Assembly: GCF_938028185.1 (NCBI RefSeq)
Contig: NZ_CALJAH010000049.1
Coordinates: 1 to 8,164 of the forward strand
Origin: an uncultured Cardiobacterium sp.
GTDB taxonomy: Bacteria > Pseudomonadota > Gammaproteobacteria > Cardiobacteriales > Cardiobacteriaceae
DNA: 8,164 nt
Direction of reading: 5' to 3'
In this document: one piece after another, positions 1 to 5,940 of the stretch
Layout: each line of letters opens with the position of its first letter
Position numbering within the stretch: position 1 is the first letter of the stretch
Program-made: the position numbers and the translations under genes
The notes under the pieces: generated by a model
Told to the model about the DNA's origin: nothing
The model's input: only the letters and a program-made list of their open reading frames with translations
Databases searched by the model: none

Positions 1-756
1 GCCGTGGTTGCCGACGTGTTGCCGAAGCTGGGTTTTTCCGCGACCGACACCGCGCGCGCCGTCAAACAAATCGACGAAGGCAAATACCGCGTTACCAAAA
101 TTGACATCACCAAAATGTTCCGCCTCGGCACCGACCAGGACGTGCGCGATTACCTGCGGATGATGCCGCACACCGTTTCTGCCCGTGGCGACCGCTGCGA
201 GTTCTGCAAAAACACCTTCTACATTGGCAAGCATTCCGGCCTCTGGTCGCTCAAGATTTATAACAAATATCTGGAAATCACCAGTCGTTCAAAGGCGCAC
301 CGCCTGCCGGATTTCTTGCCGCGCGAAGATTTCGAGCAATTCGTCGCCGGACAGCTCCGTGTAGAGCTCGTATTACAGAAACAGATATTGGACCGTCTTC
401 AACTAACCGATCCCGTTTTGCTGCAAAACAGACTTGATGAAGTATTTAACGAATTTACCGGGAGAATCACCATGCGCAACCAAGAAATAGCCGAACACGA
501 TTATGTAAAACTTAGTCCCAGTTTTCAGGGCACTGTAGAAAAGTGGCGCGCGGGTCGTGATTTGAAGTCGCTGATGTCAAAAACAACCTATTACCGCCAT
601 CGCGCCGAGTTGTTGAAGATTGGGATTGATATTTCCAAGCCGCCGATAATGGCGGAAGACCGGACGGCGATAGTGCGTCCGATAAAGGTACTGGCACCGA
701 TGGAGGTCGTAGAGATACCGCCGCGTTTGCAGCCGTATCTGTTGCGGGTAGCGTGA
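1..756 (+). CDS. Phage replication initiation protein, gene II/X family (3' part, continued from 7795)
   Basis: This is the C-terminal 251 residues of the same Rep protein (residues 106-356). A segment with Y179, then G181-K182-H183-S184, then KIYNKY (Y192, K194, Y195) resembles the conserved core of gpII-type initiators, and these residues are candidates for the nicking site. That assignment is inference. The C-terminal domain (about residues 282-316) reads GT...WRAG...MSKTTYYRHRAEL...GIDIS, the helix-turn-helix-like module seen at the end of many gene II/X family proteins. At 356 residues it is somewhat shorter than Ff gpII (410). The stop TGA (754-756) overlaps the ATG of the next gene (756-758), which suggests translational coupling. 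A diverged second copy of this C-terminal module is encoded on the opposite strand at 6182-6388. Confidence 0.92.
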   Translation, partial: AVVADVLPKLGFSATDTARAVKQIDEGKYRVTKIDITKMFRLGTDQDVRDYLRMMPHTVSARGDRCEFCKNTFYIGKHSGLWSLKIYNKYLEITSRSKAHRLPDFLPREDFEQFVAGQLRVELVLQKQILDRLQLTDPVLLQNRLDEVFNEFTGRITMRNQEIAEHDYVKLSPSFQGTVEKWRAGRDLKSLMSKTTYYRHRAELLKIGIDISKPPIMAEDRTAIVRPIKVLAPMEVVEIPPRLQPYLLRVA

Positions 757-1019
757 TGTTAAGCATTGAATTTGAAATAGAGGATTTGTATCTGCGTTTG
801 CATGATATTGAAATGGAGATTGAAGAAATCAAATATTGGCTTCCTGAAGAATCAGAAGCAGAACGTGAATATTGCTTGCAAGATATTGATTATTTGATTG
901 CAGAAAGAAGTAATATCGAATCACAGATTGCAGAGCTGGAACAAATGCGGGAAGAATCACAATGTTGTTGTGGGTATTGTGATTGCGGCAGGGATGCAGA
1001 CCCTTTATGGGTGAAGTAA
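756..1019 (+). CDS. Small acidic coiled-coil protein with a C-terminal cysteine cluster
   Basis: An unrecognised 87-residue protein. ATG 756 overlaps the rep stop (TGATG); a GTG at 753 would add one residue. Residues 1-68 are strongly helical and acidic, with heptad-like hydrophobic spacing (EIEDLYLRLHDIEMEIEEI and later IAELEQM), so a coiled coil is likely. The tail carries QCCCGYCDCG, five cysteines in seven residues, which could bind a metal or form disulphides. The last residues, from CGRDADP to the stop, are read from the start of a structured element (984-1094) that recurs in the non-coding region at 7112-7256. The C-terminus may therefore have been captured from non-coding DNA. Base composition is more AT-rich than that of the rep and structural genes. 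I cannot assign a function. Confidence 0.6.
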   Translation: MLSIEFEIEDLYLRLHDIEMEIEEIKYWLPEESEAEREYCLQDIDYLIAERSNIESQIAELEQMREESQCCCGYCDCGRDADPLWVK

Positions 1020-1094
1020 GCGTTTTGTAGAAACCTTCGGAACCTGCTTGGGAGCCTGCAAGTTAGCAGGGCGCAGCCCGCTTGCCGCCCGGAT
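984..1094. repeat. Structured element, copy A
   Basis: Shorter copy of the element at 7112-7256, lacking the internal GC-rich hairpin. Its first 36 bases also code the C-terminus of the gene at 756-1019. Its end lies just before the Shine-Dalgarno sequence of the gene at 1120. The stem CCTGCT/AGCAGG (1043-1048 with 1065-1070) is preserved relative to copy B by a compensatory C-to-T and G-to-A pair. Confidence 0.8.
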
Positions 1095-1119
1095 AAAACA
1101 AGGGATAAGGAACAGTTTT

Positions 1120-1320
1120 ATGATGATTGAGAAGATGTTTCTGGAAGAACAGATTGATGATTTAACGAATTACTTGGCCGAGGTTGAGGAGGAGCTGGAA
1201 GAAAAGAGGAAAGAAGTTGCATCGTTAGAGAACCAGATTGCCGAGATGAAGGAAGAGATTGAAGAAATGAAATCCCAACTTGAAGCGATAAACGAAGATG
1301 AAGAAGACGAGGAAGAATAA
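1120..1320 (+). CDS. Small highly acidic coiled-coil protein
   Basis: A 66-residue protein not recognised as a known family. The start is ATG 1120 (followed directly by another ATG), with AAGGA at 1107-1111, 8 nt upstream. An upstream in-frame extension would run through the structured repeat element and is not supported. By my count it has 27 Asp/Glu against 6 Lys/Arg, a net charge near -21. Nearly the whole chain is heptad-like (LEEQIDDLTNYLAEVEEEL, then LENQIAEM), and it ends in an EDEEDEEE tail. Such proteins can be dimeric coiled coils; a DNA-mimic or scaffold role is possible but is inference. The last 24 nt plus 5 nt after the stop are repeated exactly at the end of the gene at 1637-1849. 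Confidence 0.65.
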   Translation: MMIEKMFLEEQIDDLTNYLAEVEEELEEKRKEVASLENQIAEMKEEIEEMKSQLEAINEDEEDEEE

Positions 1321-1325
1321 ACCAT
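1297..1325 (+). repeat. 29-bp exact direct repeat, copy 1
   Basis: Identical to 1826-1854. It covers the acidic-tail codons, the stop codon and the AAACCAT after it. In copy 2 that final AT begins the ATG of the ssDNA-binding-like gene. In copy 1 it is followed by C (ATC), so the start codon is lost. Confidence 0.9.
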
Positions 1326-1388
1326 CTGATTCTTTTTGGGTTTTTTCTTTTTGGGGTATTTGATGAGGTTAAACAATTAAGGTAAAAA

Positions 1389-1640
1389 GTGGCAGTGAGT
1401 GTTTTGTACAATTTGAATCTTGTTGAGATAGATTTGGAATACAGGCGGGAGAGACAAATGAAAAAGGTTGAATTGGAGGACGAATTGCAGGAGCTTTTAA
1501 GCCGTAATGTGCAGATTGAGAAGGAGCTTGGAGAACTTTCGTGGGCGATGAGCGAGTTGACGGATGAGAGGCGCGAGAATGACGGGCGGATTGAGCAGAT
1601 TAAAAACCTGATTGAGCAGTTTGAGGAGGATGGCGAATGA
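1389..1640 (+). CDS. Small coiled-coil protein
   Basis: Up to 83 residues, with no recognised family. Two starts are plausible. GTG 1389 has TAAGG at 1378-1382 with good spacing. ATG 1458 (60 residues, beginning MKKVELEDELQEL) has GGGAGA at about 1448-1453. The coiled-coil part begins after ATG 1458, so the shorter form is a real alternative. The sequence is heptad-like and acidic (ELEDELQELL, EKELGELSWAMSELTDERR, GRIEQIKNLIEQFEE). The stop overlaps the next gene's start as ATGA at 1637-1640, so the two are probably translated together. It belongs to the AT-rich, purine-rich block of four coiled-coil genes between rep and the ssDNA-binding-like gene. Confidence 0.6.
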   Translation: MAVSVLYNLNLVEIDLEYRRERQMKKVELEDELQELLSRNVQIEKELGELSWAMSELTDERRENDGRIEQIKNLIEQFEEDGE

Positions 1641-1849
1641 GGAGTGAAGAAGAGCAGGAAGAAATAGACTGGCTTGAGAATCGCAATGGCGAGATTGAAT
1701 CACTGGTTGAATCACACAGGCAAACCATTCAGGAATATGAAGATTTAATTGAGCAATTGATTGAAGAATATAACTCGAACTTGGTTCGGTTATATGATTT
1801 GGGTGAAGACCATTTTGTTTATGATGATGAAGAAGACGAGGAAGAATAA
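1637..1849 (+). CDS. Small highly acidic coiled-coil protein with D/E tail
   Basis: A 70-residue protein of no known family. ATG 1637 overlaps the previous stop (ATGA) and is preceded by a strong AGGAGGA at 1624-1630. By my count it has 27 acidic residues and 4 Arg, a net charge of about -23. The N-terminal two-thirds is helical and heptad-like (EIESLVESHRQTIQEYEDL). The C-terminus is DDEEDEEE, almost the same tail as in the gene at 1120-1320 and encoded by an exact 29-nt repeat (1826-1854). The purine-rich tail codons (GAGGAA, 1838-1843) also serve as the Shine-Dalgarno sequence for the ssDNA-binding-like gene starting at 1853, tying the two together. Confidence 0.65.
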   Translation: MRSEEEQEEIDWLENRNGEIESLVESHRQTIQEYEDLIEQLIEEYNSNLVRLYDLGEDHFVYDDEEDEEE

Positions 1850-1854
1850 ACCAT
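1826..1854 (+). repeat. 29-bp exact direct repeat, copy 2
   Basis: The functional copy: it encodes the D/E tail of the gene at 1637-1849, carries the Shine-Dalgarno GAGGAA and runs into the start codon of the gene at 1853. It is offset from copy 1 by 529 bp, which spans two of the coiled-coil genes. Confidence 0.9.
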
Positions 1855-2161
1855 GCAAACCGTATCACGTTACATATACGTTGGTGCCAGTTGTTACAAC
1901 TTTTCCGACGACAAGACGGGTCGTCCGGTTCAGGGGGCGAAGCTCTATCTGGTGCCTACCGAGATGGCCAAAAGGGAGAACATAACCGGTTACGGGGTTG
2001 ACGTTATCAATGCCGATTATGGCCTGTTTGCGCAATGCCGGACATTGCAGCCGATGAAAGTTTACGATTTCAGCGTGGACATTGACCTGACGGGCAAAAC
2101 GCCGCGGGTTCGTGTTTTGGGAATCATTGGCGAAGCGCAGAAAGAACAGAAGGCATCATGA
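1853..2161 (+). CDS. Probable phage ssDNA-binding (gpV-like) protein
   Basis: A 102-residue protein with alternating beta-type segments (KLYLVPTE, GYGVDVINADYG, KVYDFSVDIDL, RVRVLGIIGE), fitting a small OB-fold helix-destabilising protein. In filamentous phages this protein coats newly made plus strands and switches replication towards packaging. The position between rep and the major coat gene, the size and the beta-rich pattern support the call. I see no single diagnostic motif, so the assignment is partly from context. The start ATG 1853 has GAGGAA at 1838-1843, which lies inside the upstream acidic-tail gene. The stop overlaps the next ATG (ATGA, 2158-2161). Confidence 0.7.
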   Translation: MQTVSRYIYVGASCYNFSDDKTGRPVQGAKLYLVPTEMAKRENITGYGVDVINADYGLFAQCRTLQPMKVYDFSVDIDLTGKTPRVRVLGIIGEAQKEQKAS

Positions 2162-2331
2162 CCGGATATTTCCTCTGCGAAGTAGTGCAGGGGGCGCCGC
2201 AGAATTGCCTTGCGATTCCGGCGGAAAGGACAATGCAGATTTCAGAGATGATAACCATCATATCTGTATTGTGGGCCGCGATAGGTGTTGCTTTCGTCGC
2301 GCGCCTTATAGGTAAGCAACTTTCAACATAA
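2158..2331 (+). CDS. Small membrane protein, candidate minor coat protein
   Basis: A 57-residue ORF. ATG 2158 overlaps the previous stop and has AGAAGG at 2148-2153. The N-terminal half is polar with two Cys (MTGYFLCEVVQG, QNCLAIP). The C-terminal half is one membrane segment (MITIISVLWAAIGVAFVARL) followed by a basic end (GKQ). Ff-type phages place tiny hydrophobic minor coat genes (VII and IX) directly before the major coat gene VIII, and this ORF has that place and character. Sequence identity with pVII or pIX is not claimed. An internal ATG at 2233 would give a shorter form of about 32 residues, starting MQISEM, even closer to pVII/pIX size. Confidence 0.65.
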   Translation: MTGYFLCEVVQGAPQNCLAIPAERTMQISEMITIISVLWAAIGVAFVARLIGKQLST

Positions 2332-2340
2332 GGAATAGCT

Positions 2341-2532
2341 ATGAAAAACAAGCTGATAGCCCTTTCTGCCTTTGCGTTGGCGTCGCCGTTCGCACTGGCC
2401 GAGGAAGGAATGGGAGCGGCGGCGGTGAAGGCCGTCCAGGACGCTGCCAAAGACGCGAACCCGGTATATGTGGCGGTGATTGCCGCGTTGGCCGGTTTCT
2501 TCGTCGTCAAGCTCATTCGCAAGGCGCTATGA
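2341..2532 (+). CDS. Major coat protein (gpVIII-like) precursor
   Basis: A 63-residue precursor. A signal peptide (MKNKLIALSAFALASPFALA) with a predicted cut after residue 20 (ALA before EE) leaves a 43-residue mature protein. That has an acidic amphipathic N-terminus (EEGMGAAAVKAVQDAAKDAN), a membrane helix (about residues 42-58, VYVAVIAALAGFFVV) and a basic C-terminus (KLIRKAL) that would face the DNA in the virion. This is the standard architecture of an inovirus major coat subunit, inserted in the inner membrane and assembled around ssDNA during extrusion. ATG 2341 has AAGGA at 2330-2334. A strong terminator directly after the gene fits the very high dose needed for this protein. Confidence 0.93.
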   Translation: MKNKLIALSAFALASPFALAEEGMGAAAVKAVQDAAKDANPVYVAVIAALAGFFVVKLIRKAL

Positions 2533-2534
2533 GG

Positions 2535-2559
2535 AAAGCGGGGGCAACCCCGCTTTTTT
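2535..2559 (+). terminator. Rho-independent terminator after the major coat gene
   Basis: A GC-rich stem (GCGGGG, 2538-2543, pairing with CCCCGC, 2548-2553) is closed by a GCAA tetraloop and flanked by A-T pairs, followed by six T (2554-2559). Filamentous phages typically carry a terminator here that keeps coat mRNA abundant and lowers expression of the adsorption gene downstream. Confidence 0.9.
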
Positions 2560-2563
2560 AACA

Positions 2564-2638
2564 GTGATTGAATACAATTTGGGGTTACTGATAATTGCGA
2601 CGTTTGTTGCAATTGCATTTATGGTGATGTGGCAATGA
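2564..2638 (+). CDS. Tiny hydrophobic ORF, candidate minor coat protein
   Basis: A 24-residue ORF starting with GTG 2564: MIEYNLGLLIIATFVAIAFMVMW plus Gln. It is almost entirely one membrane segment with an acidic residue near the N-terminus, like pVII/pIX or other small inovirus membrane proteins. The TGA stop (2636-2638) overlaps the ATG (2635) of the adsorption gene as ATGA, a sign of translational coupling. Against it, there is no clear Shine-Dalgarno sequence before the GTG, which sits five bases after the terminator T-run. It could be a real minor coat gene or an upstream coupling ORF. Confidence 0.45.
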   Translation: MIEYNLGLLIIATFVAIAFMVMWQ

Positions 2639-4509
2639 GGCCAGCAATAAAGCATTTTTGGTTTATTTTTCGTTTTCTTTGGGCGCTGCTGTATTTTTTG
2701 GCATTTTTTGTGACGGTTGTTTATACCTTTGCGTTTTTGTTTTCGGGTGTGGCGAATGCGGAAACGGGAAAACTCTGGTACAACGCCCATACCGGTAACA
2801 GGTTTTCTTTTTCTAGCCCCGCTGCTGCCTGCGCTTATATTGGAACGGTGCCGGGAAGAAGCCTCGGAAAAGACCGCGGGAAGTGCTGGAAGGAAGGTGA
2901 GAACGGTTTTCGTGGTTTCGAGATGAGCGAATACTATGCCGAGGAGAAGACGTGTGAAGTGGAAAGCATCTTAAATAATGGTTCGTCTGATGGTGTTGAT
3001 TTATCTGGATCATGGAAAACTCTACATTGGATGCGTGCGCCGAAAGGCAAAGATGCCGGAAAGTGGTATCCTGATAGCTTCACCCAATGCGAAAACAATT
3101 GTACTGTCCGTTATAAGGTTTTCAATTTTGTGGACGGAAATCCCGTTGTAAATGAAAAAGATGGTACATCACGCAAAGGATTTACAAAATATCAAACAGG
3201 AGGCGTTTGTGCACCCCCACCACCCGATGACAACAAAGATCCTGAGCCGCCAAAATCTGATACTGATGACGATGGCAAGCCTGATGATAACAAGCCCGGC
3301 GATGGCGGTAGAGACGACAGCAGCGCAGGCGAAGGCGAAGGCGGATCGAGCGGCGAAGGAAAAGGCGATAGAGAAGACGACCCGAAGCAACCGGATGACG
3401 GAGGCAGAGACAGCGACGGCATCGGCGACGGAGGCGATGAAGGCGGCGGAGAAAGCGATGGAGACGGCAAGGGAGGCCCTCAGGGCGGCGGAAGCGGCGA
3501 TGGAAGCGGCAAGGATGGCGATGAAGGCGGCGGAGGCAGCCAATGGCTTCTGTGTCCCTCACACAGGGGATACTACAAAAGGGGTACCGAACCGACGGGC
3601 GACTGCGCGCTGACACCGCCGAAGCCCAAAGATCCGAAAAAACCGGGCGATCCGAAACAGCCCGAAGACCCGAAGAAACCTGATCCGAAGAAGCCGGACG
3701 AGCCGAATCAGCCCGACCCGAAAAAGCCGGGCGGCGGTAGCGGCGGCGGCGGTGGTGGAGGTGGTGGAGGCGGCAGCCCCGGCCAGTCCGGTCATGACGG
3801 CAAGGGAGCCGACGGCAAGGACGGCGGCAATGGCACGCCGGGCGGCAATCCCGGCGGCGGCACGGGCGGCAACGGCAGCAGCGCCGACGGCGACGGCAAA
3901 CACGACGGGAAGGACGACAAGGGCGAGGGCAGCGGCATTAGCGGCGGCGACTGCAAGACTGGCCGGGCGCCCGTGTGTAAGGGCGATCAGGTGCAATGTT
4001 ACATTGCGCGTGAGCAATGGCGGACGTCGTGCCTGGCCGAATCCGGGCGAACTGACCTCGGCGCGAAAGGCGACTGCAAGACCGGGAAAAAGCCCGTCTG
4101 CCGCGGCGATGCGACGACCTGCTACCAGTTGCAACTTCAGTTTGAGCAGACGTGCGCGGCGACTGGCGGCGGTGAGGGCGATTTGGACGGGGCGAAAGAA
4201 GGCTTTGGTGACAGCATCGGCGAGCGCGAGATTGCCGATGAGACCGGATTGGGCAAGGCGCCGACCACGGATGACATCAAAAACCAGTTTGGCAAAGAGG
4301 TCGATGTGGCGAGTTACGCCAACAAATTCGATGATCGCGGATTTCTGAACAACCATGCCTGCATGGCGCCGCAGAAATACACGGTGAGCGGCATCAGTTT
4401 CACCATTGACTGGTCGATGTTGTGCCTTTTTCTCACCTATGTGGGTTATTTCGTTGTTGCTGTAGGTTATTTCATTGGGTTTCGTATCGTTTCGGGAGGA
4501 TTTGACTGA
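2635..4509 (+). CDS. tspB: TspB-like adsorption protein (pIII-type)
   Basis: 624 residues from ATG 2635, preferred over GTG 2629 because it forms an ATGA overlap with the tiny ORF upstream. A hydrophobic N-terminus of about 42 residues ending GVANA looks like a signal peptide. An N-terminal Cys-containing domain (GKLWYNAHTGNRFSF onward) is followed by long low-complexity linkers: an Asp/Gly/Glu/Ser stretch (about 3230-3540), a Lys-Pro-Asp tandem (about 3610-3735) and a pure Gly run (about 3730-3770). Then come two tandem four-Cys units (C440, 448, 455, 466 and C481, 489, 496, 507; spacing x7, x6, x10 in both). The C-terminus has a membrane anchor (LCLFLTYVGYFVVAVGYFIGF). Domain-linker-domain-anchor order is that of inovirus pIII, which binds the host pilus and receptor. 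Homology to Neisseria TspB is recognised from the Cys units and C-terminus. Confidence 0.82.
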   Translation: MRPAIKHFWFIFRFLWALLYFLAFFVTVVYTFAFLFSGVANAETGKLWYNAHTGNRFSFSSPAAACAYIGTVPGRSLGKDRGKCWKEGENGFRGFEMSEYYAEEKTCEVESILNNGSSDGVDLSGSWKTLHWMRAPKGKDAGKWYPDSFTQCENNCTVRYKVFNFVDGNPVVNEKDGTSRKGFTKYQTGGVCAPPPPDDNKDPEPPKSDTDDDGKPDDNKPGDGGRDDSSAGEGEGGSSGEGKGDREDDPKQPDDGGRDSDGIGDGGDEGGGESDGDGKGGPQGGGSGDGSGKDGDEGGGGSQWLLCPSHRGYYKRGTEPTGDCALTPPKPKDPKKPGDPKQPEDPKKPDPKKPDEPNQPDPKKPGGGSGGGGGGGGGGGSPGQSGHDGKGADGKDGGNGTPGGNPGGGTGGNGSSADGDGKHDGKDDKGEGSGISGGDCKTGRAPVCKGDQVQCYIAREQWRTSCLAESGRTDLGAKGDCKTGKKPVCRGDATTCYQLQLQFEQTCAATGGGEGDLDGAKEGFGDSIGEREIADETGLGKAPTTDDIKNQFGKEVDVASYANKFDDRGFLNNHACMAPQKYTVSGISFTIDWSMLCLFLTYVGYFVVAVGYFIGFRIVSGGFD

Positions 4510-4841
4510 TGCCGTTGCTTGGTCCGATATTGGGGGCGTTTTTTCGCTTCATGCTGGTCAAAATGCTGGGCGGGTTGGCGAAAGCGTTTCTGTTTCTGCT
4601 GGCCTTCATGGTCTTTCGCCTGCTCGCGCTGATTGGCTTTAGCTATGTGATTTACAAGGGATTTGACATCTACGCGCAAGGCGTTTTGCAAAAAATCATG
4701 GCGCAATTTGGGCATTTGCCGGAGTTCATTTTGCAAATGTTGTCGATGGCACAATTTGACGTATTTCTTTCCATTATCTTCAGCGCCTATGTGCTCAAAT
4801 TTTCAATCAAGGGCGCGTCCAAAATAACGATGTTGGGTTAA
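4509..4841 (+). CDS. Minor virion/assembly membrane protein, pVI-like (DUF2523-type)
   Basis: A 110-residue, very hydrophobic protein. Two or three membrane segments are visible: about residues 5-35 (rich in F, L and M), 36-50 (LLALIGFSYVIYKGF) and about 83-98 (VFLSIIFSAYVLKF). Between tspB and zot, filamentous phages carry the pVI equivalent, which caps the virion end together with pIII; the DUF2523 family takes this place in many inoviruses. The start ATG 4509 overlaps the tspB stop (TGATG) and has a strong GGGAGGA at 4495-4501. The gene ends two bases before zot, so tspB, this gene and zot form one coupled unit. Confidence 0.8.
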   Translation: MPLLGPILGAFFRFMLVKMLGGLAKAFLFLLAFMVFRLLALIGFSYVIYKGFDIYAQGVLQKIMAQFGHLPEFILQMLSMAQFDVFLSIIFSAYVLKFSIKGASKITMLG

Positions 4842-4843
4842 AC

Positions 4844-5620
4844 ATGATATTTCTGATTACAGGCAAGCCGGGGAGTTTCAAGACTCTTTCCACCATCGAA
4901 CGGGTGCAAAAATACCAGCAGGACCAGGCGAAGCAGGGGCTGGTGCGTGATGTTTACACCAACATCAACGGCATCAAGGTTGAGGGCTGGAAATGGCTGG
5001 ATGACCCGCGCAAATGGTATGAGTTGCCAGACGGGGCCATTGTGGTGGTTGATGAATGCCAAAAAGAAACGGCAGGATTCGGTGCAACCAATTCGGCCGC
5101 GAAGCAGGAGCTGACGATTACCGAGCTGGAAACGCACCGGCATCACGGATTTGATTTGTTCCTGATTACCCAGGGCGTGCATCTCATCAATTCGCGCATT
5201 CGCCCGCTGGTGGACGAGCATTATCACTATCTGCGCAAATACGGCTGGAATCGTGCGCATCTCTACATTTCTACCGGCATTATTCCCGCGACCGAACGTG
5301 AATCGGTATTGCGCAAGGAATACGAACACAAAATTTACCGGCCATCGAAGAAGACCTACAAACTCTATGAATCGTCGAGTCTGCACACCGTGCAAAAGCG
5401 CATACCGCCTGCGGTGTTGTACGGCGTGCCGGCGGTGCTCCTGTTTCTGTGGCTTATTTGGCACGGGATTACCTCGGTGCGCGATATGGGCGGCAACAGG
5501 GCGGAGGCGGCGGCAGAAACGGAAGTTTCGGCGGCGGCTGCACCGGTTGCGGAGGCTGCGGCGGGAAAGCGGGGACCGGAGGCGTCTCTGACGCTTCCGG
5601 TGCCGGATTTAACCCGCTGA
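4844..5620 (+). CDS. zot: Zot/pI-type assembly ATPase, N-terminal part (frame ends at an early stop)
   Basis: A 258-residue reading frame with a Walker A motif GKPGSFKT (residues 7-14) and a Walker B-like IVVVDECQ, then a single membrane segment (about residues 192-212, VLYGVPAVLLFLWLIW). Zot/pI proteins sit in the inner membrane and drive extrusion and assembly of the virion. The Walker A has Phe where most family members have Gly before the Lys. After the membrane segment comes an Ala/Glu-rich linker ending VPDLTR at TGA 5618-5620. The conserved periplasmic C-terminal domain follows immediately, but in the -1 frame (5611-5940). Read through with one added base in the TTT at 5608-5610, the product would be 365 residues, a normal Zot length. 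Either the gene is broken, the assembly lost a base, or there is a recoding event. Confidence 0.9.
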   Translation: MIFLITGKPGSFKTLSTIERVQKYQQDQAKQGLVRDVYTNINGIKVEGWKWLDDPRKWYELPDGAIVVVDECQKETAGFGATNSAAKQELTITELETHRHHGFDLFLITQGVHLINSRIRPLVDEHYHYLRKYGWNRAHLYISTGIIPATERESVLRKEYEHKIYRPSKKTYKLYESSSLHTVQKRIPPAVLYGVPAVLLFLWLIWHGITSVRDMGGNRAEAAAETEVSAAAAPVAEAAAGKRGPEASLTLPVPDLTR

Positions 5621-5940
5621 CTGCCTATGTGCCACGGATTGAGGCGATGCCGGAGACCGCGCCGGCATATGACGAGTTGCGCAAGCCGAAGGATTTTCCG
5701 CGGGCGCAGTGCATGAACAGCAAAAAGCGCGGTTGCCGTTGTTACACGCAGCAGGGTTCACTGATGCGCGATTATCCGCGGGAGGTGTGCCTTGCGCGGG
5801 TGCGTGATGGTTATTTTGATCCGACGCGACAGGCGCCGGGCGACCAGCGACAAGCGCGCGGAGCGGGCGAGAGCGACGAAGGAGCGCGCGCCCGCGCCAG
5901 CGCGCGACAAGCATTGAGCGCGGCGGCCACAGCACAATGA
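5611..5940 (+). pseudogene. zot: Zot C-terminal periplasmic domain in the -1 frame
   Basis: About 109 residues continuing Zot after the frame break: NPLTAYVPRIEAMPETAPAY, then a Cys-bearing core (AQCMNSKKRGCRCYTQQG...CLARVRDGYFD) of the kind found at the C-terminus of Neisserial and related Zot proteins. It ends in an Arg/Ala-rich, low-complexity tail. The frame is open upstream to at least 5449, but the residues there (a Gly/Cys-rich string) are a shadow of the Ala-rich linker read in the correct frame. In-frame restart codons exist (GTG at about 5629, ATG 5647), without a clear Shine-Dalgarno sequence. Whether this part is made as a fusion, separately or not at all cannot be settled from the sequence. 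Confidence 0.75.

Noticed and set aside
1326..1388. T-rich stretch after the first acidic gene as a terminator.
   Set aside because: No stem precedes the T-runs.
1118..1411. Minus-strand frames opposite the coiled-coil genes, rich in Ser, Leu or Pro.
   Set aside because: They are the complement of GAA/GAG-rich coding DNA; no ribosome binding site or family signal.
3169..4356. Several long reading frames on both strands inside the adsorption gene (for example minus 3559-4356 and plus 3752-4348).
   Set aside because: They are products of low-complexity GC-rich linker DNA (Ala/Arg- or Pro/Ser-rich translations) in other frames of a well-supported gene, with no plausible start signals.
5606..5668. 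Programmed -1 frameshifting in zot with stimulatory hairpin ATGCCGG/CCGGCAT (5647-5668).
   Set aside because: The slip site TTTAACC does not fit the classical heptamer and the hairpin lies about 30 nt downstream, too far for a usual stimulator. Kept only as a low-probability explanation of the frame break.
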